From the NCBI GenBank assembly GCA_038229915.1, contig JBBRNY010000001.1, forward strand, positions 1 to 64,000: 64,000 nucleotides of DNA, written 5' to 3'. The notes beneath the pieces are model-generated. The model did not search any database and was not told the DNA's origin. It saw nothing but the letters and a program-made list of their open reading frames with translations. Position 1 is the first letter of the stretch, and every line of letters starts with the position of its first letter. A program made the position numbers and the translations under genes. The stretch comes from JAFDZW01 sp038229915 (GTDB taxonomy: Bacteria > Bacteroidota > Ignavibacteria > Palsa-1295). This document shows positions 36,976-45,987 of this stretch, one piece after another.

Positions 36976-38348
36976 TGCAATACAACGAACACTATCATCC
37001 ATCAAAACCGTCGCCGATGTCATCGGCGCCAATGATCGGCGTGCCGGCAATGCTCGAACCGAGTAGGATCATTGTTGGTCTCGATATCGGCACCACCAAA
37101 GTGTGCGCTATCGTTGCCGCGGTCTCTCTGAACGAGCCACATTCGATGACCATCCTTGGTGTCGGCACAGTTGCCGCCGATGGGCTGTCACGCGGAGTTG
37201 TGACGAACATTGATAAAACTGTTCGCTCGATAGAGCGTGCTGTTGCCGAAGCCGAGGCACAGTCGGGCGTAAAGATTCGCGAAGTGGTTGTTGGTATTGC
37301 GGGCGATCACATCCAATCATTCCAATCACGCGGTGTAGTGACGATCTCGAATCAAGATCGTCAGATCCGCCCCGAAGATATAGGGCGTTTGCTCGAAGAC
37401 GTGAAGCGTATTCATCTGCCAAGCGACAGAAAGATCTTGCACGTGATCGCACAAGAGTTTATTGTTGACGGACAAGACGGATTTTACGAAGAACCTGTCG
37501 GAGTCTCGGGCGTTCGTCTCGAGGCTACTGTTCACGTGATCAATGGCTTGGTTACTGCGGTGCAAAATATTTATAATTGCGTCGAGCGCGCGGGTTTGCG
37601 CGTTCACGACATTGTACTCGAACCACTTGCATCAAGTTATTCGGTTCTTGATGAAAAGGAAAAAGAAGCAGGCGTTGCACTCGTTGATATTGGTGGCGGC
37701 ACAACTGATATTGCCGTCTTTGAAGAAAAAACTATTCGACATACGGCAGTGATCGGTATTGCCGGGCAAAAAGTGACTGAAGATATTCGCCGTGGCTTAC
37801 AAATTCTTGGCGATCAGGCTGAGCGTCTCAAACGCGAATACGGTTGCGCTGTAGTGTCGCATATCGTTCGCGATGAGATCATTCAGCTTCCGGGTCTTGC
37901 CGGTCGTAAGCCGCGCCAGATACCACGTTCGCTCCTTGCACGTATTATCCAACCGCGTATGGAAGAAATGCTCGAGTTCTCGTATAACGAGATCAAGCGT
38001 TCAGGTTTTGCGAGAAATCTTGGCGCCGGTGTCGTTCTGACTGGCGGAGGTTCGATGATCAATAGCACTCGCGAACTTGCCGAAGCTATTTTTAATATGG
38101 ATGTCAAGATCGGAATGCCGATGAGTTTCGGCGCCGGGCTTGTCAAAGAGATCGAATCGCCGGTCTATGCCACTGCGGTCGGGCTGGTGTTGTATGCGTT
38201 CAAGAATTGCTCCCCAAGCTCATTGCCATCGTTCGTTGAAGAAGAACGCTCGAGCAATCAGCACGAAGAAGAATACATCGAAGATGAAGAGTCGCGCGAG
38301 AAACCGAACGTCATTGAAAAAATGAAACGTTGGTTTGAACATTTATAA
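36975..38348 (+). CDS. ftsA: Cell division protein FtsA
   Basis: 457 residues of actin-like fold. Motifs: IVGLDIGTTKVCAIVAA, GIAGDHIQSFQSRG in the 1C domain, ALVDIGGGTTDIAVFEE, and VVLTGGGSMINSTREL. The last residues (NVIEKMKRWFEHL) form the amphipathic membrane-targeting helix. It tethers FtsZ to the membrane. An extra 25 or so residues at the N-terminus before the first strand suggest that a later start (for example ATG 37050) is possible. Confidence 0.96.
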   Translation: MQYNEHYHPSKPSPMSSAPMIGVPAMLEPSRIIVGLDIGTTKVCAIVAAVSLNEPHSMTILGVGTVAADGLSRGVVTNIDKTVRSIERAVAEAEAQSGVKIREVVVGIAGDHIQSFQSRGVVTISNQDRQIRPEDIGRLLEDVKRIHLPSDRKILHVIAQEFIVDGQDGFYEEPVGVSGVRLEATVHVINGLVTAVQNIYNCVERAGLRVHDIVLEPLASSYSVLDEKEKEAGVALVDIGGGTTDIAVFEEKTIRHTAVIGIAGQKVTEDIRRGLQILGDQAERLKREYGCAVVSHIVRDEIIQLPGLAGRKPRQIPRSLLARIIQPRMEEMLEFSYNEIKRSGFARNLGAGVVLTGGGSMINSTRELAEAIFNMDVKIGMPMSFGAGLVKEIESPVYATAVGLVLYAFKNCSPSSLPSFVEEERSSNQHEEEYIEDEESREKPNVIEKMKRWFEHL

Positions 38349-38388
38349 TAATTTTTATACACGTTAGTATTTGTTGGAGGATAGAACA

Positions 38389-39876
38389 ATGATCGAACTC
38401 GATAGCAAAGAAGATTACGGCGCCAGAATAAAAGTCATCGGTATCGGCGGCGGCGGATCAAATGCCGTCAACGCGATGATCGACCGCGGACTCATCGGCG
38501 TAGAGTTTTGTGTGCTCAACACAGACATCCAAGCCTTGCAAGCTTCAGCGGCATCGCTGAAATTGCAGATCGGCAAACACCTCACTCGTGGGCTCGGTGC
38601 AGGTGCAAACCCTGACATTGGTCGTCGCGCTGTCGATGAAGATCACGAAGAAATTTCGCGATTGATCGGCAATAGTGATATGGTCTTTGTCACTGCAGGT
38701 ATGGGCGGCGGCACTGGTACCGGTGGCGCAGCACGCGTCGCGCAGATCGCCAAAGAGTGTGGTGCGCTTGTCGTAGGTATTGTCACTAAGCCATTTCTTT
38801 TTGAAGGGAAGCGTCGTTTTCAACAAGCCGAAGACGGCATTCAAGAACTTCGCAAAAATGTTGATACGCTGATCGTTATTCCAAATCAAAAGTTGTTGGC
38901 ACTTGTCGCTGAAAGCACTTCGCTACTTGACGGATTTGAAATAGCAAATCAAGTCTTATACAATGCTACTCGTGGCATTAGCGAACTCATTACTCGTCAC
39001 GGACATATCAACGTCGATTTTGCAGATGTTCGTACAGTAATGACCGATATGGGTGATGCCATTATGGGTGCCGGAGTTGCAAGCGGTGCGCACCGGTCGG
39101 CAATTGCTGCTGAGAATGCGATCAGTTCTCCATTACTCGAAGGTGTTTCGATCCAGGGTGCACAAGGTGTCTTGGTAAATATCACTGGCGGGCGCTCGAT
39201 GACACTGCTCGAAGTCAGTGAAGCAACGCAGATCATTCACGATGCAGCGGGCGACGACGCAAATATTATCTTCGGCGCTGTGCTCGATGAAACGATGGAC
39301 GAAGAGATCATGGTCACCGTGATCGCAACAGGATTTAATAACAAACCGACATTCACCGGGTTTGCAATTCAAGATAAAAATACTGTTCCATTCATCCCTG
39401 CCGAAGAAGCTCTCGGAGCAAAGCAAAAGCCATCGGTCGTGAGAATGACTCAGCCTATCAGTGCTGATGAATATGAAGCTCGAAAGAAGATCATCGCTTC
39501 ATCCCCACATCAGCATGAGCAGCACGAAGAGATGATCGCTGATGCGCAGCCGAAAGTTGAGCGTATGTCCAGAGGTACACTCGGCGAACGTGAAGAAAGC
39601 CCGAATGCTTTTGACCGTCTATCGGCAGGGGCGTTCCGTGCTTCGTCGATCAGATTGACACCTCAGAATGAAACATCACACGTCCCAAGCGGACCGCGTG
39701 ACCTGAAAGAATATGATACACCGGCGTATTTGCGTCGTGGTATTAATATCCCGACCATCGAAGAGCAAGAGGTCTCCGTCGAGCAAGAGCAGCCAGTATT
39801 TGAAGATAGCTATACTGCCGCACCTGTTCGCGAGCGCGACGACCGCCCGACGTTCTTAAGAAAAATTATGGATTGA
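38389..39876 (+). CDS. ftsZ: Cell division protein FtsZ
   Basis: 495 residues from ATG 38389, which has GGAGG at 38376-38380, the clearest ribosome binding site in the cluster; an upstream TTG is rejected. IKVIGIGGGGSNAVNAMI, the tubulin signature GMGGGTGTGGAA (about 105-116) and NVDFADVRTVM are present. The C-terminal linker carries a conserved peptide YDTPAYLRRGINIP and a second similar stretch RPTFLRKIMD at the very end. It forms the Z ring; FtsA binds such C-terminal peptides. Confidence 0.98.
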   Translation: MIELDSKEDYGARIKVIGIGGGGSNAVNAMIDRGLIGVEFCVLNTDIQALQASAASLKLQIGKHLTRGLGAGANPDIGRRAVDEDHEEISRLIGNSDMVFVTAGMGGGTGTGGAARVAQIAKECGALVVGIVTKPFLFEGKRRFQQAEDGIQELRKNVDTLIVIPNQKLLALVAESTSLLDGFEIANQVLYNATRGISELITRHGHINVDFADVRTVMTDMGDAIMGAGVASGAHRSAIAAENAISSPLLEGVSIQGAQGVLVNITGGRSMTLLEVSEATQIIHDAAGDDANIIFGAVLDETMDEEIMVTVIATGFNNKPTFTGFAIQDKNTVPFIPAEEALGAKQKPSVVRMTQPISADEYEARKKIIASSPHQHEQHEEMIADAQPKVERMSRGTLGEREESPNAFDRLSAGAFRASSIRLTPQNETSHVPSGPRDLKEYDTPAYLRRGINIPTIEEQEVSVEQEQPVFEDSYTAAPVRERDDRPTFLRKIMD

Positions 39877-39894
39877 TCACATCACTACAATACG

Positions 39895-40227
39895 ATGATA
39901 CAACATTCAATGACATCTACCACATTTGATATCGAAGGATACAAAGTGGTAAAAACATTTGGTATGGTGCGTGGCATCATTGTGCGGTCACGTTCGGTGA
40001 TCGGCAATATTGGCGCCGCATTTCAGATGTTCGTCGGCGGTAACATTAGCATCTATACCAAGCTGTGCGAGGAAGCACGCGAGCATTCATTTCAGTTGCT
40101 TCTCGAACACGCTGACTCGATGGGCGCGAATGCGATTATCGGCGTTCGCTATGATGCAACCGAGATCGCCGCAGGAGTGAGCGAGGTTCTTTGTTACGGA
40201 ACTGCCGTGATGGTAGAAAAGAAATAA
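39895..40227 (+). CDS. YbjQ/UPF0145 family protein
   Basis: 110 residues. GYKVVKTFGMVRGIIVRSRSV and HADSMGANAIIGVRYDAT are the signatures of the YbjQ (UPF0145, DUF74) family, small proteins that form pentamers; the function is not established. ATG 39910 is an alternative start that fits the family better than 39895. It is the last gene before the dcw terminator, 18 bp after ftsZ. Confidence 0.88.
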   Translation: MIQHSMTSTTFDIEGYKVVKTFGMVRGIIVRSRSVIGNIGAAFQMFVGGNISIYTKLCEEAREHSFQLLLEHADSMGANAIIGVRYDATEIAAGVSEVLCYGTAVMVEKK

Positions 40228-40244
40228 TCTTGAGTCTTAACCAT

Positions 40245-40280
40245 AAAAAAAGCCTTGCTCTTTCTGAGCAAGGCTTTTTT
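40245..40280 (+). terminator. Bidirectional terminator closing the dcw cluster
   Basis: AAAAAAGCCTTGCTC / GAGCAAGGCTTTTTT with a 5-nt TTTCT loop. It is located between convergent stops at 40227 and 40300, and has T-runs on both strands. Confidence 0.95.
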
Positions 40281-40299
40281 ATTTATACAAATGTAATAC

Positions 40300-41928
40300 T
40301 TATTGGCGAATCACCAAAACATTAAATCTCTCGCCGTTCGGGATATTGGTTGCTTGATCTTCGAGAAATATTTCCCAACGATTTGCTGCGCCATTCCATT
40401 GGACACCGTAACCGAGTCCGTCAAACACACCACCACCAAGATTTTTCTTGAGCGGTGCCGCTACTGATTGATGAGTGACAAGCACAATATCGCTCTGGAG
40501 CATTCCGGGATAATTTAAGAATGTCACCCACGGGGAATTTGCGATAATATTTGCGGCTCCGACTGTATGAACATAGGCGGTTTTAGAATTACCACCAACT
40601 TTAATAAAGCCATTATCAATATACAAAGATGTTCCGCTGGTACTGTTACCACTGTATCCGGCTTTCACACCGACACCGGTTGCGCTCTCGCCATAAACTC
40701 CTGCTGCCGAAGTACCTGTCGAGCTGAGGCCATGAACACCGTAACCGTTACTGAGTGTAGATAGTCCTTGCACACCATCCCCTGCGCTTGATGTCCCGGC
40801 GACGCCGATCGCTACATCAGTTGTTCCAAAGACACCAATTCCTGTTGAAACAGTTGGGTTTGGTCCGCTATTGCCGACAAGCCCATACACGCCGATATTT
40901 CCACTCGACCCGTACACACCTTTGCCGTTGTTATCGCTGCTAAAACCCCAAACACCATTGACTCCGGTACCTTTTATACCGACACTGCCATTTGTATTAG
41001 TAATAGACATTGATGGGCTTGGCGAGTTATCACTTTGTACAAAAGGCAAAGAAATGGTGACATTCGTTGGCTCCCATGAATTATTAGCGGCATTCCAAAT
41101 AAGTGCTTGCGTGTTTTGTGGCACGTTCGCACTGACATTAAAATTTCTGATCTTCGCAACATTCGGATTTGGATAACTACCGATCAAGTCACCATTTGCT
41201 GGTCCCGTCGGTGGCAGCTCTATCGGGATTACTCCTGGAGCAATTTTGAAAAGCGTTACCGAACTATCAGTGATCTTTTGAGTACCTATTGATCCATCGG
41301 TGACACTAAGAGTTGCCACGGGGCCGTTTGCATTGAGAACTGTAATACTTCCATCGGTATTTTGGACGCCCTGTACACCGCTTGCACCAGCACCACCGCT
41401 CGAGCTGATCGTGATCTTTTTTGTTGCGACATCTTTATTGATGGTCGTCGACCCACCACCCACGAGCACTACATCGCCAAGAAGTGCATTCAAACTTGAG
41501 ACCCCAGCAGTACCACCACCGCCACCGACAACACTGCCAGCCACATCGGCATAAGAAGCGCGAAGTGCGTACGGAGCCGATACTAATGCCGTTCGTGGGC
41601 TGAGTTCTGTGCCGCCATCGACACTCACTCCGAGAAAATATGCACGATCAAATGCTACGGTCACAGGAATTTCTGTCACTGAACCAATGATCGCATTGAA
41701 TATGCCTTTAACAACTGGCACTGTTTGAACTTCAGTGAAGATCGCCACAGCACCCGAAGCACTTTCATAGAGCTTAAGAGTTAGTTGATGATTCCCGTTC
41801 GGGATCAAATTCCCTGACGCATCGCTCAGAACACCCTGATAACTTATCGTGCGTGGGATCTGTGCAAAAGCTGTTGCCGATGACAACGACAAGAGTATGA
41901 GAAAACAAAATGTAGCAACGTGTTTCAT
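40300..41928 (-). CDS. Secreted glycine-rich repeat protein (tail-fibre-like)
   Basis: 542 residues from ATG 41928, which starts a signal peptide (HVATFCFLILLSLSSATAFAQ); an earlier in-frame ATG at 41979 is rejected. The N-terminal domain (ISYQGVLSDASGNLIPNG, YFLGVSVDGGTELSPRTALVSAPYALRA) is common in surface proteins of this lineage. The central region (about 320-460) repeats V-x-G-x-S/T-x-x-G-x-GV units (GVYGSSGNIGVYG, GVHGLSSTG, GVYGESATGVG), like a trimeric fibre. No T9SS sorting domain at the C-terminus. Likely an exposed adhesin or structural fibre; the function is inferred. Confidence 0.8.
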   Translation of the reverse strand: MKHVATFCFLILLSLSSATAFAQIPRTISYQGVLSDASGNLIPNGNHQLTLKLYESASGAVAIFTEVQTVPVVKGIFNAIIGSVTEIPVTVAFDRAYFLGVSVDGGTELSPRTALVSAPYALRASYADVAGSVVGGGGGTAGVSSLNALLGDVVLVGGGSTTINKDVATKKITISSSGGAGASGVQGVQNTDGSITVLNANGPVATLSVTDGSIGTQKITDSSVTLFKIAPGVIPIELPPTGPANGDLIGSYPNPNVAKIRNFNVSANVPQNTQALIWNAANNSWEPTNVTISLPFVQSDNSPSPSMSITNTNGSVGIKGTGVNGVWGFSSDNNGKGVYGSSGNIGVYGLVGNSGPNPTVSTGIGVFGTTDVAIGVAGTSSAGDGVQGLSTLSNGYGVHGLSSTGTSAAGVYGESATGVGVKAGYSGNSTSGTSLYIDNGFIKVGGNSKTAYVHTVGAANIIANSPWVTFLNYPGMLQSDIVLVTHQSVAAPLKKNLGGGVFDGLGYGVQWNGAANRWEIFLEDQATNIPNGERFNVLVIRQ

Positions 41929-42121
41929 ATCTTTACAATTTAAATTTTCACCACAATTCGATAGGTAAGATGCGAGCAAGAGTAATCCAATCGAAGCTAC
42001 CCGTTTTTACTTTCGGATCTCTTCGGTTGAGCTACGGACAAGACGCCTTACCACAAGGCAAAAACACCTTATTCTTTAAACGACTGATCAAATCAGTTTG
42101 TGACAGGAATCTTTAAAAAAG

Positions 42122-42146
42122 AAAGGCGGACTTAGAGTCCGCCTTT
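42122..42146 (-). terminator. Terminator of the sigma/anti-sigma/lipoprotein operon
   Basis: AAAGGCGGACT / AGTCCGCCTTT with a 3-nt loop, followed on the minus strand by CTTTTTTAAAG. It lies 23 bp beyond the stop at 42169. The 41929-42121 gap upstream of the fibre gene holds a small GCCTT/AAGGC hairpin and nothing else I can name. Confidence 0.9.
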
Positions 42147-42168
42147 TGATACAACTGATGATATCCTC

Positions 42169-42891
42169 TTACTTTTTGAGGTTCTCATCCTTCCCGAGGT
42201 CCCACTGCATAATATATCTGCCGCGTTGGTCGTACCAATGGCCGTGGTCTTCCGGTGCGCCGGGTCCGGTGGATGGGGCACTCGATCGACTCAGGAGTTG
42301 AAGATTTGAAATTTCGGTTGATGCATCATAGATCGTACGTTGAAGGATCAGTCCAAGATCGCGAGCAAAGAAACGAACAACATAACTGCCGTCGCTCTTG
42401 GTATTGTCGATATACTTGACTGCAACAACATCATGAATAACCTCCTGATGTCCGGGTAGGTAATAATCTGTATATCTTCCGACAACCGTTGCTTCGATCT
42501 GATCCGATTTATCGGCAAACCATTTCGAGCCAACAGAAAGATCACCTTGTAATGCTATGGTCCCTTGGTCAGAGCCCGTCTCGGAGAGAATGCATTGTTG
42601 AATTCCTGCATTGGAAGAACCAACTTTGTAGTAGTAGAGCACCGAATTATTAGTACCCGTGTCCTTTTTTATAAGCTTTGCATAACTGTCATACGCCACA
42701 CCGACAATGATCTGATAGGTTGTGGTATCTGTGACAGTTGTCGTGCCTTCGGAATAGACATACTGGGTGCCGTTGACCGTAGGGAAAAAATACTGGTCGG
42801 CAGGTGCATTTGCCGGAAGGCTTGGGCTTGTCGGGGCGTTACAAGAAGCAAGGAATATTCCAAGGAAAAGAAAAACCAGATTTTTTTTCAT
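42169..42891 (-). CDS. Lipoprotein in sigma-factor operon
   Basis: 240 residues with signal and lipobox (LVFLFLGIFLASC, Cys about 17). The mature part begins YFFPTVNGTQYVYSEGTTTVTDTTTYQIIVG, a beta-rich lipoprotein pattern frequent in Bacteroidota/Chlorobiota. Domain family unknown. It is 58 bp downstream of the anti-sigma gene on the same strand, so it is probably the third gene of that operon and part of the envelope response or its target. Confidence 0.85.
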   Translation of the reverse strand: MKKNLVFLFLGIFLASCNAPTSPSLPANAPADQYFFPTVNGTQYVYSEGTTTVTDTTTYQIIVGVAYDSYAKLIKKDTGTNNSVLYYYKVGSSNAGIQQCILSETGSDQGTIALQGDLSVGSKWFADKSDQIEATVVGRYTDYYLPGHQEVIHDVVAVKYIDNTKSDGSYVVRFFARDLGLILQRTIYDASTEISNLQLLSRSSAPSTGPGAPEDHGHWYDQRGRYIMQWDLGKDENLKK

Positions 42892-42949
42892 ACTAATTCC
42901 TCCTCAAAAATTCACACTGCTATTTAGTTAGTCCTACACAAGCAATGCT

Positions 42950-44275
42950 TTAAAAGTGGAAATAAATCCCGGTTGAGATCTCCACGTTTAAGTTTGCTTT
43001 GTCATCGGTCACCCCAGGCGCAACACCTGTTCCGGCATTAAAGCTACTGCTGGTAATAATATCTTGGTATTGTGTTGCCACGTTGCTATTGATCCTCGAA
43101 CCACGGAGCCCGAGCAAGACACCAACATCACCCGTTACATCATATCGAACGCCAAGCTCAGAGCTGATGATCGGGCCGAGGGTCGAAGCAGCAAGCCCGA
43201 CATTTGCCGCGAAGGTAAGTCTTGAGCTGATCGGTTTGCGATACTCAATAAGACCACCGCCCCAGACAGTCTGTTCGTGAACGAGATCACTAACGATCTG
43301 ATATTGCAATAGCGGAGCATTTGGATCAACAAACGTGGTGCTCAATTTTTTCTGCGTGACGTTTGCAGTGCCGAACGATGCGCCAATCCAAAACTCCGGA
43401 GTGAGTTGATACTTCAAACTAATATCCGAGTTGGTAATGATCGGCATCGAAGTGTTGGTAGCAGCGGTATTCGGAAATTGTTTTCCGATACCTTCGTGTA
43501 TTGCGAAATCAAAACGCTCGAGGAATCTCGGTGAATGTGTTTGCATCACGCCGCCGATACTTGGGTGTTCGCGCTGAGGGGCATTCGGATCGCGAATAAA
43601 ACTAGCACTGGCTATTAGTGGTAATGCTTGCGGTATCTGAGTCAAACGCTGACGATCAATGAGCACCGGAAGAAGATCGACCGACAGATCCGAGCCGTTT
43701 GCTAATTGAGGTGTCTCTTGTATTAGGGGCGCTCCGATTGACTGGCGGTTAATATTTACTTCGCGACCACGTTTCTGCGAGTTCAAAATTTCCGAATTTC
43801 GGGCAACGATATTTGTGCTTGATGGTGTAGCCGTCTGTTGTCCGACATTCTCAGAAAGAGATTGTTTGATTTGTGAATCTGGGATAGTAGAAAGTTGTGA
43901 AGAATTATTTCCGCTCCATAATAAATAACCGGAGCTAAGCCCTATTAACAGGGCGGCGACCGCAACCGCACTCATTCTCCAAACACTTGAAGCAAGTATC
44001 CCTGTGCTTGTTGCAACACTTGTCGCGACCGGAACAGCTGAAACGACCGGCGACATCGCGCCGATAGCAGCCCATAATTTTTGTTCGGCTGAATATGGCA
44101 CAACGATCGCACTGCGATCGGCGCTGATAATTGCCGACTGCTTCATATAGCTACGTAAGATCTCGCGACGTTCGGGCGAAACCGAAAGTCGGTGCAGCAA
44201 TTCCGCTTCCTGATCGCCGGAAAGACTTCCGTCGAGGAATTGTTGAAGCGACTCTGAAATATTTTCCATTCCCAT
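42950..44275 (-). CDS. Transmembrane anti-sigma factor with C-terminal outer-membrane beta-barrel-like domain
   Basis: 441 residues. Residues 1-60 (SLQQFLDGSLSGDQEAELL, SPERREIL) look like the cytoplasmic anti-sigma domain, without zinc ligands. A membrane helix at about 101-120 (MSAVAVAALLIGLSSGYLLW) follows. Residues 121-245 are a low-complexity Ser/Asn/Gln linker. Residues 250-441 alternate hydrophobic and polar residues in barrel-like strands (ISLKYQLTPEFWIGASFG, LIEYRKPISSRLTFAANVGLA, LGVRYDVTGDVGVLLGLRG) and end in Phe, like an OmpA-type barrel. It is 26 bp downstream of its sigma gene. The fusion would link the outer membrane to sigma control. ATG 44269 is an alternative start. Confidence 0.85.
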   Translation of the reverse strand: MGMENISESLQQFLDGSLSGDQEAELLHRLSVSPERREILRSYMKQSAIISADRSAIVVPYSAEQKLWAAIGAMSPVVSAVPVATSVATSTGILASSVWRMSAVAVAALLIGLSSGYLLWSGNNSSQLSTIPDSQIKQSLSENVGQQTATPSSTNIVARNSEILNSQKRGREVNINRQSIGAPLIQETPQLANGSDLSVDLLPVLIDRQRLTQIPQALPLIASASFIRDPNAPQREHPSIGGVMQTHSPRFLERFDFAIHEGIGKQFPNTAATNTSMPIITNSDISLKYQLTPEFWIGASFGTANVTQKKLSTTFVDPNAPLLQYQIVSDLVHEQTVWGGGLIEYRKPISSRLTFAANVGLAASTLGPIISSELGVRYDVTGDVGVLLGLRGSRINSNVATQYQDIITSSSFNAGTGVAPGVTDDKANLNVEISTGIYFHF

Positions 44276-44301
44276 CTCTATTGTTGATCCCTATAAAATT
44301 G

Positions 44302-44892
44302 TTATTGTTCGTCTCGATAATATGGCTCTAATATTTTGCGAAGTTCTTCGCGAGCCCGATATATTCTACTTTTGACTGCGGCGATCGTCAGTTTCATAAC
44401 CTCGGAAATTTCCTGATAGCTCAACCCCTGATATTCGAAGAGCACAAACGGCTCGCGATTTTCTGGCGGTACTTGCTCGAGCGCAGCCTGTATTCTGGCT
44501 GCCCAATCTTCTCCCATTTCCGGATTACTCGAACTGAGACTGATATAATTATCAATGCTATCATGATCTTTACGATCGCGAATTCTATTGAGGCAAAGAT
44601 TGTGAGCGATCGTAAATATCCAACCGGAAATACTTTTTTCTTCGGTGAATTGATAGGCTCGCTGCCACACTCTGATAAACACTTCTTGAAATAGATCTTC
44701 AGCTTCTTGAGCATTGCCGAGCATTCTTAGGCAATAGGCATAGACCCTCTGGCGGTAGCGAAGGTACAGCTCGGTAAATGCCTCACGCTTTCCTTCTCGG
44801 AATGCGCGAAGCAACGCAATCTCATAAGACTGATCCTGTTCGTTCGGACCTATCCCAGAGCGTCTTTCCACTGTTTGTAAAGCTGGTGCCAC
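44302..44892 (-). CDS. ECF-type RNA polymerase sigma factor
   Basis: 196 residues. Region 2: FTELYLRYRQRVYAYCLRML, GNAQEAEDLFQEVFIRVW, AYQFTEEKSISGWIFTIAHNLCLNRIRD. Region 4: LSYQEISEVMKLTIAAVKSRIYRAREELRKIL. It should direct RNA polymerase to an envelope regulon and be held by the anti-sigma protein encoded next to it. A good promoter lies 40 bp upstream (44932-44960). Confidence 0.94.
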   Translation of the reverse strand: MAPALQTVERRSGIGPNEQDQSYEIALLRAFREGKREAFTELYLRYRQRVYAYCLRMLGNAQEAEDLFQEVFIRVWQRAYQFTEEKSISGWIFTIAHNLCLNRIRDRKDHDSIDNYISLSSSNPEMGEDWAARIQAALEQVPPENREPFVLFEYQGLSYQEISEVMKLTIAAVKSRIYRAREELRKILEPYYRDEQ

Positions 44893-44931
44893 CGCGATTC
44901 GATAGCTTAGTGAATTTTAGGGTACTTCCCT

Positions 44932-44960
44932 ATAATAAAGCAACACCATAGGAGAGTCAA
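44932..44960 (-). promoter_or_regulatory. Sigma-70-like promoter of the ECF sigma operon
   Basis: On the minus strand TTGACT (44960-44955), 17 bp, TATTAT (44937-44932). Spacing is optimal for a housekeeping sigma-70 promoter; the -10 element lies about 40 bp before the ATG. Bacteroidota primary sigma often prefers a different consensus, so function is uncertain. Confidence 0.55.
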
Positions 44961-45020
44961 AGTTGCAAGACCAAAAGCACTTATTTACACCTAATACGGT
45001 AACTCACTTAATATCAATGA

Positions 45021-45938
45021 TTAACCGTTGATATTTATCGCCGCCCTCACAAAGCCGTCTGCATCTGCAATAAGCTTCTTGGCTTCTTGTGGGCTTACTG
45101 ATCTTTTCTGCATTACGATAGCGCTCTTGACGTGATTGCCGCTGGTCTTTAATAACTCGGCTGCTTTCTCGTACTCAACTCCTGTTGCTAACATAATTAT
45201 ACGTTTTGCCCGCTCGCTGAGTTTCTGATTGGTGAGTTGGAGATCGACCATCATATTTTCATACACTTTTCCGAGACGAACCATCGTCGTGGTCGTGATC
45301 ATTGTTACGATCATTTTTTGTGCTAATGCTGATTTCATTCTTGTCGAACCCATCAATACTTCGGGACCAACGACAGGACAGATCGCTTCGAATAAATAAC
45401 TCGTATCAAGACTTTCGCGTGGGTTAGTCGTGATTAGGACAGCCGCGGAACCCAATTCCGACGCCTTCTTCAGAGCTCCTATCACAAATGGTGTGCGTTT
45501 GCTGGCGGCTATACCAATGACCATATCTTTATCACTACACCGTTGCAATGCAATTTCGAGCCCACCTTTTTCGCTGTTATCTTCAGCGCCTTCTTGCGAA
45601 CGAAACACTGCATCTTTTCCGCCGGCAATAATAGCTTGTATCTGGGCAGGGCTTGTCCCAAAAGTCGGCGGACACTCCGCCGCATCGATCACACCCATTC
45701 TGCCACTGGTGCCGGCACCAACGTAAAATAATCTTCCGCCATTCGAAAGAAGAGAAACAAGTTTGTTCACTACTTTTTCGATCTGCGGTATCTCCAGTTT
45801 CACCACCTGCGCAACTTTGGCATCTTCATCATTGATGAGCTTCAAGATTTCGCCCGTGCTCATCGTATCCAAGTTCATAGAACTTGGATTGCGTTGCTCA
45901 GTTGCAAGGTTTGAGACTTCCGTAAATAGCTCTGTCAT
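45021..45938 (-). CDS. murQ: N-acetylmuramic acid 6-phosphate etherase
   Basis: 305 residues. A SIS domain with LSNGGRLFYVGAGTSGRMGVIDAAECPPTFG and VIGIAASKRTPFVIGAL, then GPEVLMGSTRMKSALAQKMIVTMITT. MurQ cleaves the lactyl ether of MurNAc-6-phosphate to give GlcNAc-6-phosphate during wall recycling. Its presence indicates peptidoglycan salvage. It stands 47 bp from the mnmG stop, in the same direction, so may be its operon tail. Confidence 0.95.
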   Translation of the reverse strand: MTELFTEVSNLATEQRNPSSMNLDTMSTGEILKLINDEDAKVAQVVKLEIPQIEKVVNKLVSLLSNGGRLFYVGAGTSGRMGVIDAAECPPTFGTSPAQIQAIIAGGKDAVFRSQEGAEDNSEKGGLEIALQRCSDKDMVIGIAASKRTPFVIGALKKASELGSAAVLITTNPRESLDTSYLFEAICPVVGPEVLMGSTRMKSALAQKMIVTMITTTTMVRLGKVYENMMVDLQLTNQKLSERAKRIIMLATGVEYEKAAELLKTSGNHVKSAIVMQKRSVSPQEAKKLIADADGFVRAAINING

Positions 45939-45971
45939 ATACTATAAATAAAATTGTTTTTATTGATATTA

Positions 45972-45987
45972 ATTTCCACGTGGAACT
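45972..45987. promoter_or_regulatory. parS-like palindrome downstream of mnmG
   Basis: ATTTCCACGTGGAACT contains the perfect 12-bp palindrome TTCCACGTGGAA and matches the parS consensus (TGTTNCACGTGNAACA) at 13 of 16 positions by my count. It abuts the mnmG stop codon. Confidence 0.6.

Noticed and set aside
37532..37540. CACGTG cores at 37534, 52955 and 5851 as further parS sites
   Set aside because: They lack the TTCC...GGAA flanks and lie inside ordinary codons.
41929..42121. Possible riboswitch in the leader of the fibre gene
   Set aside because: A short GCCTT/AAGGC hairpin is present, but I could not match conserved cores of c-di-GMP or other known riboswitches.
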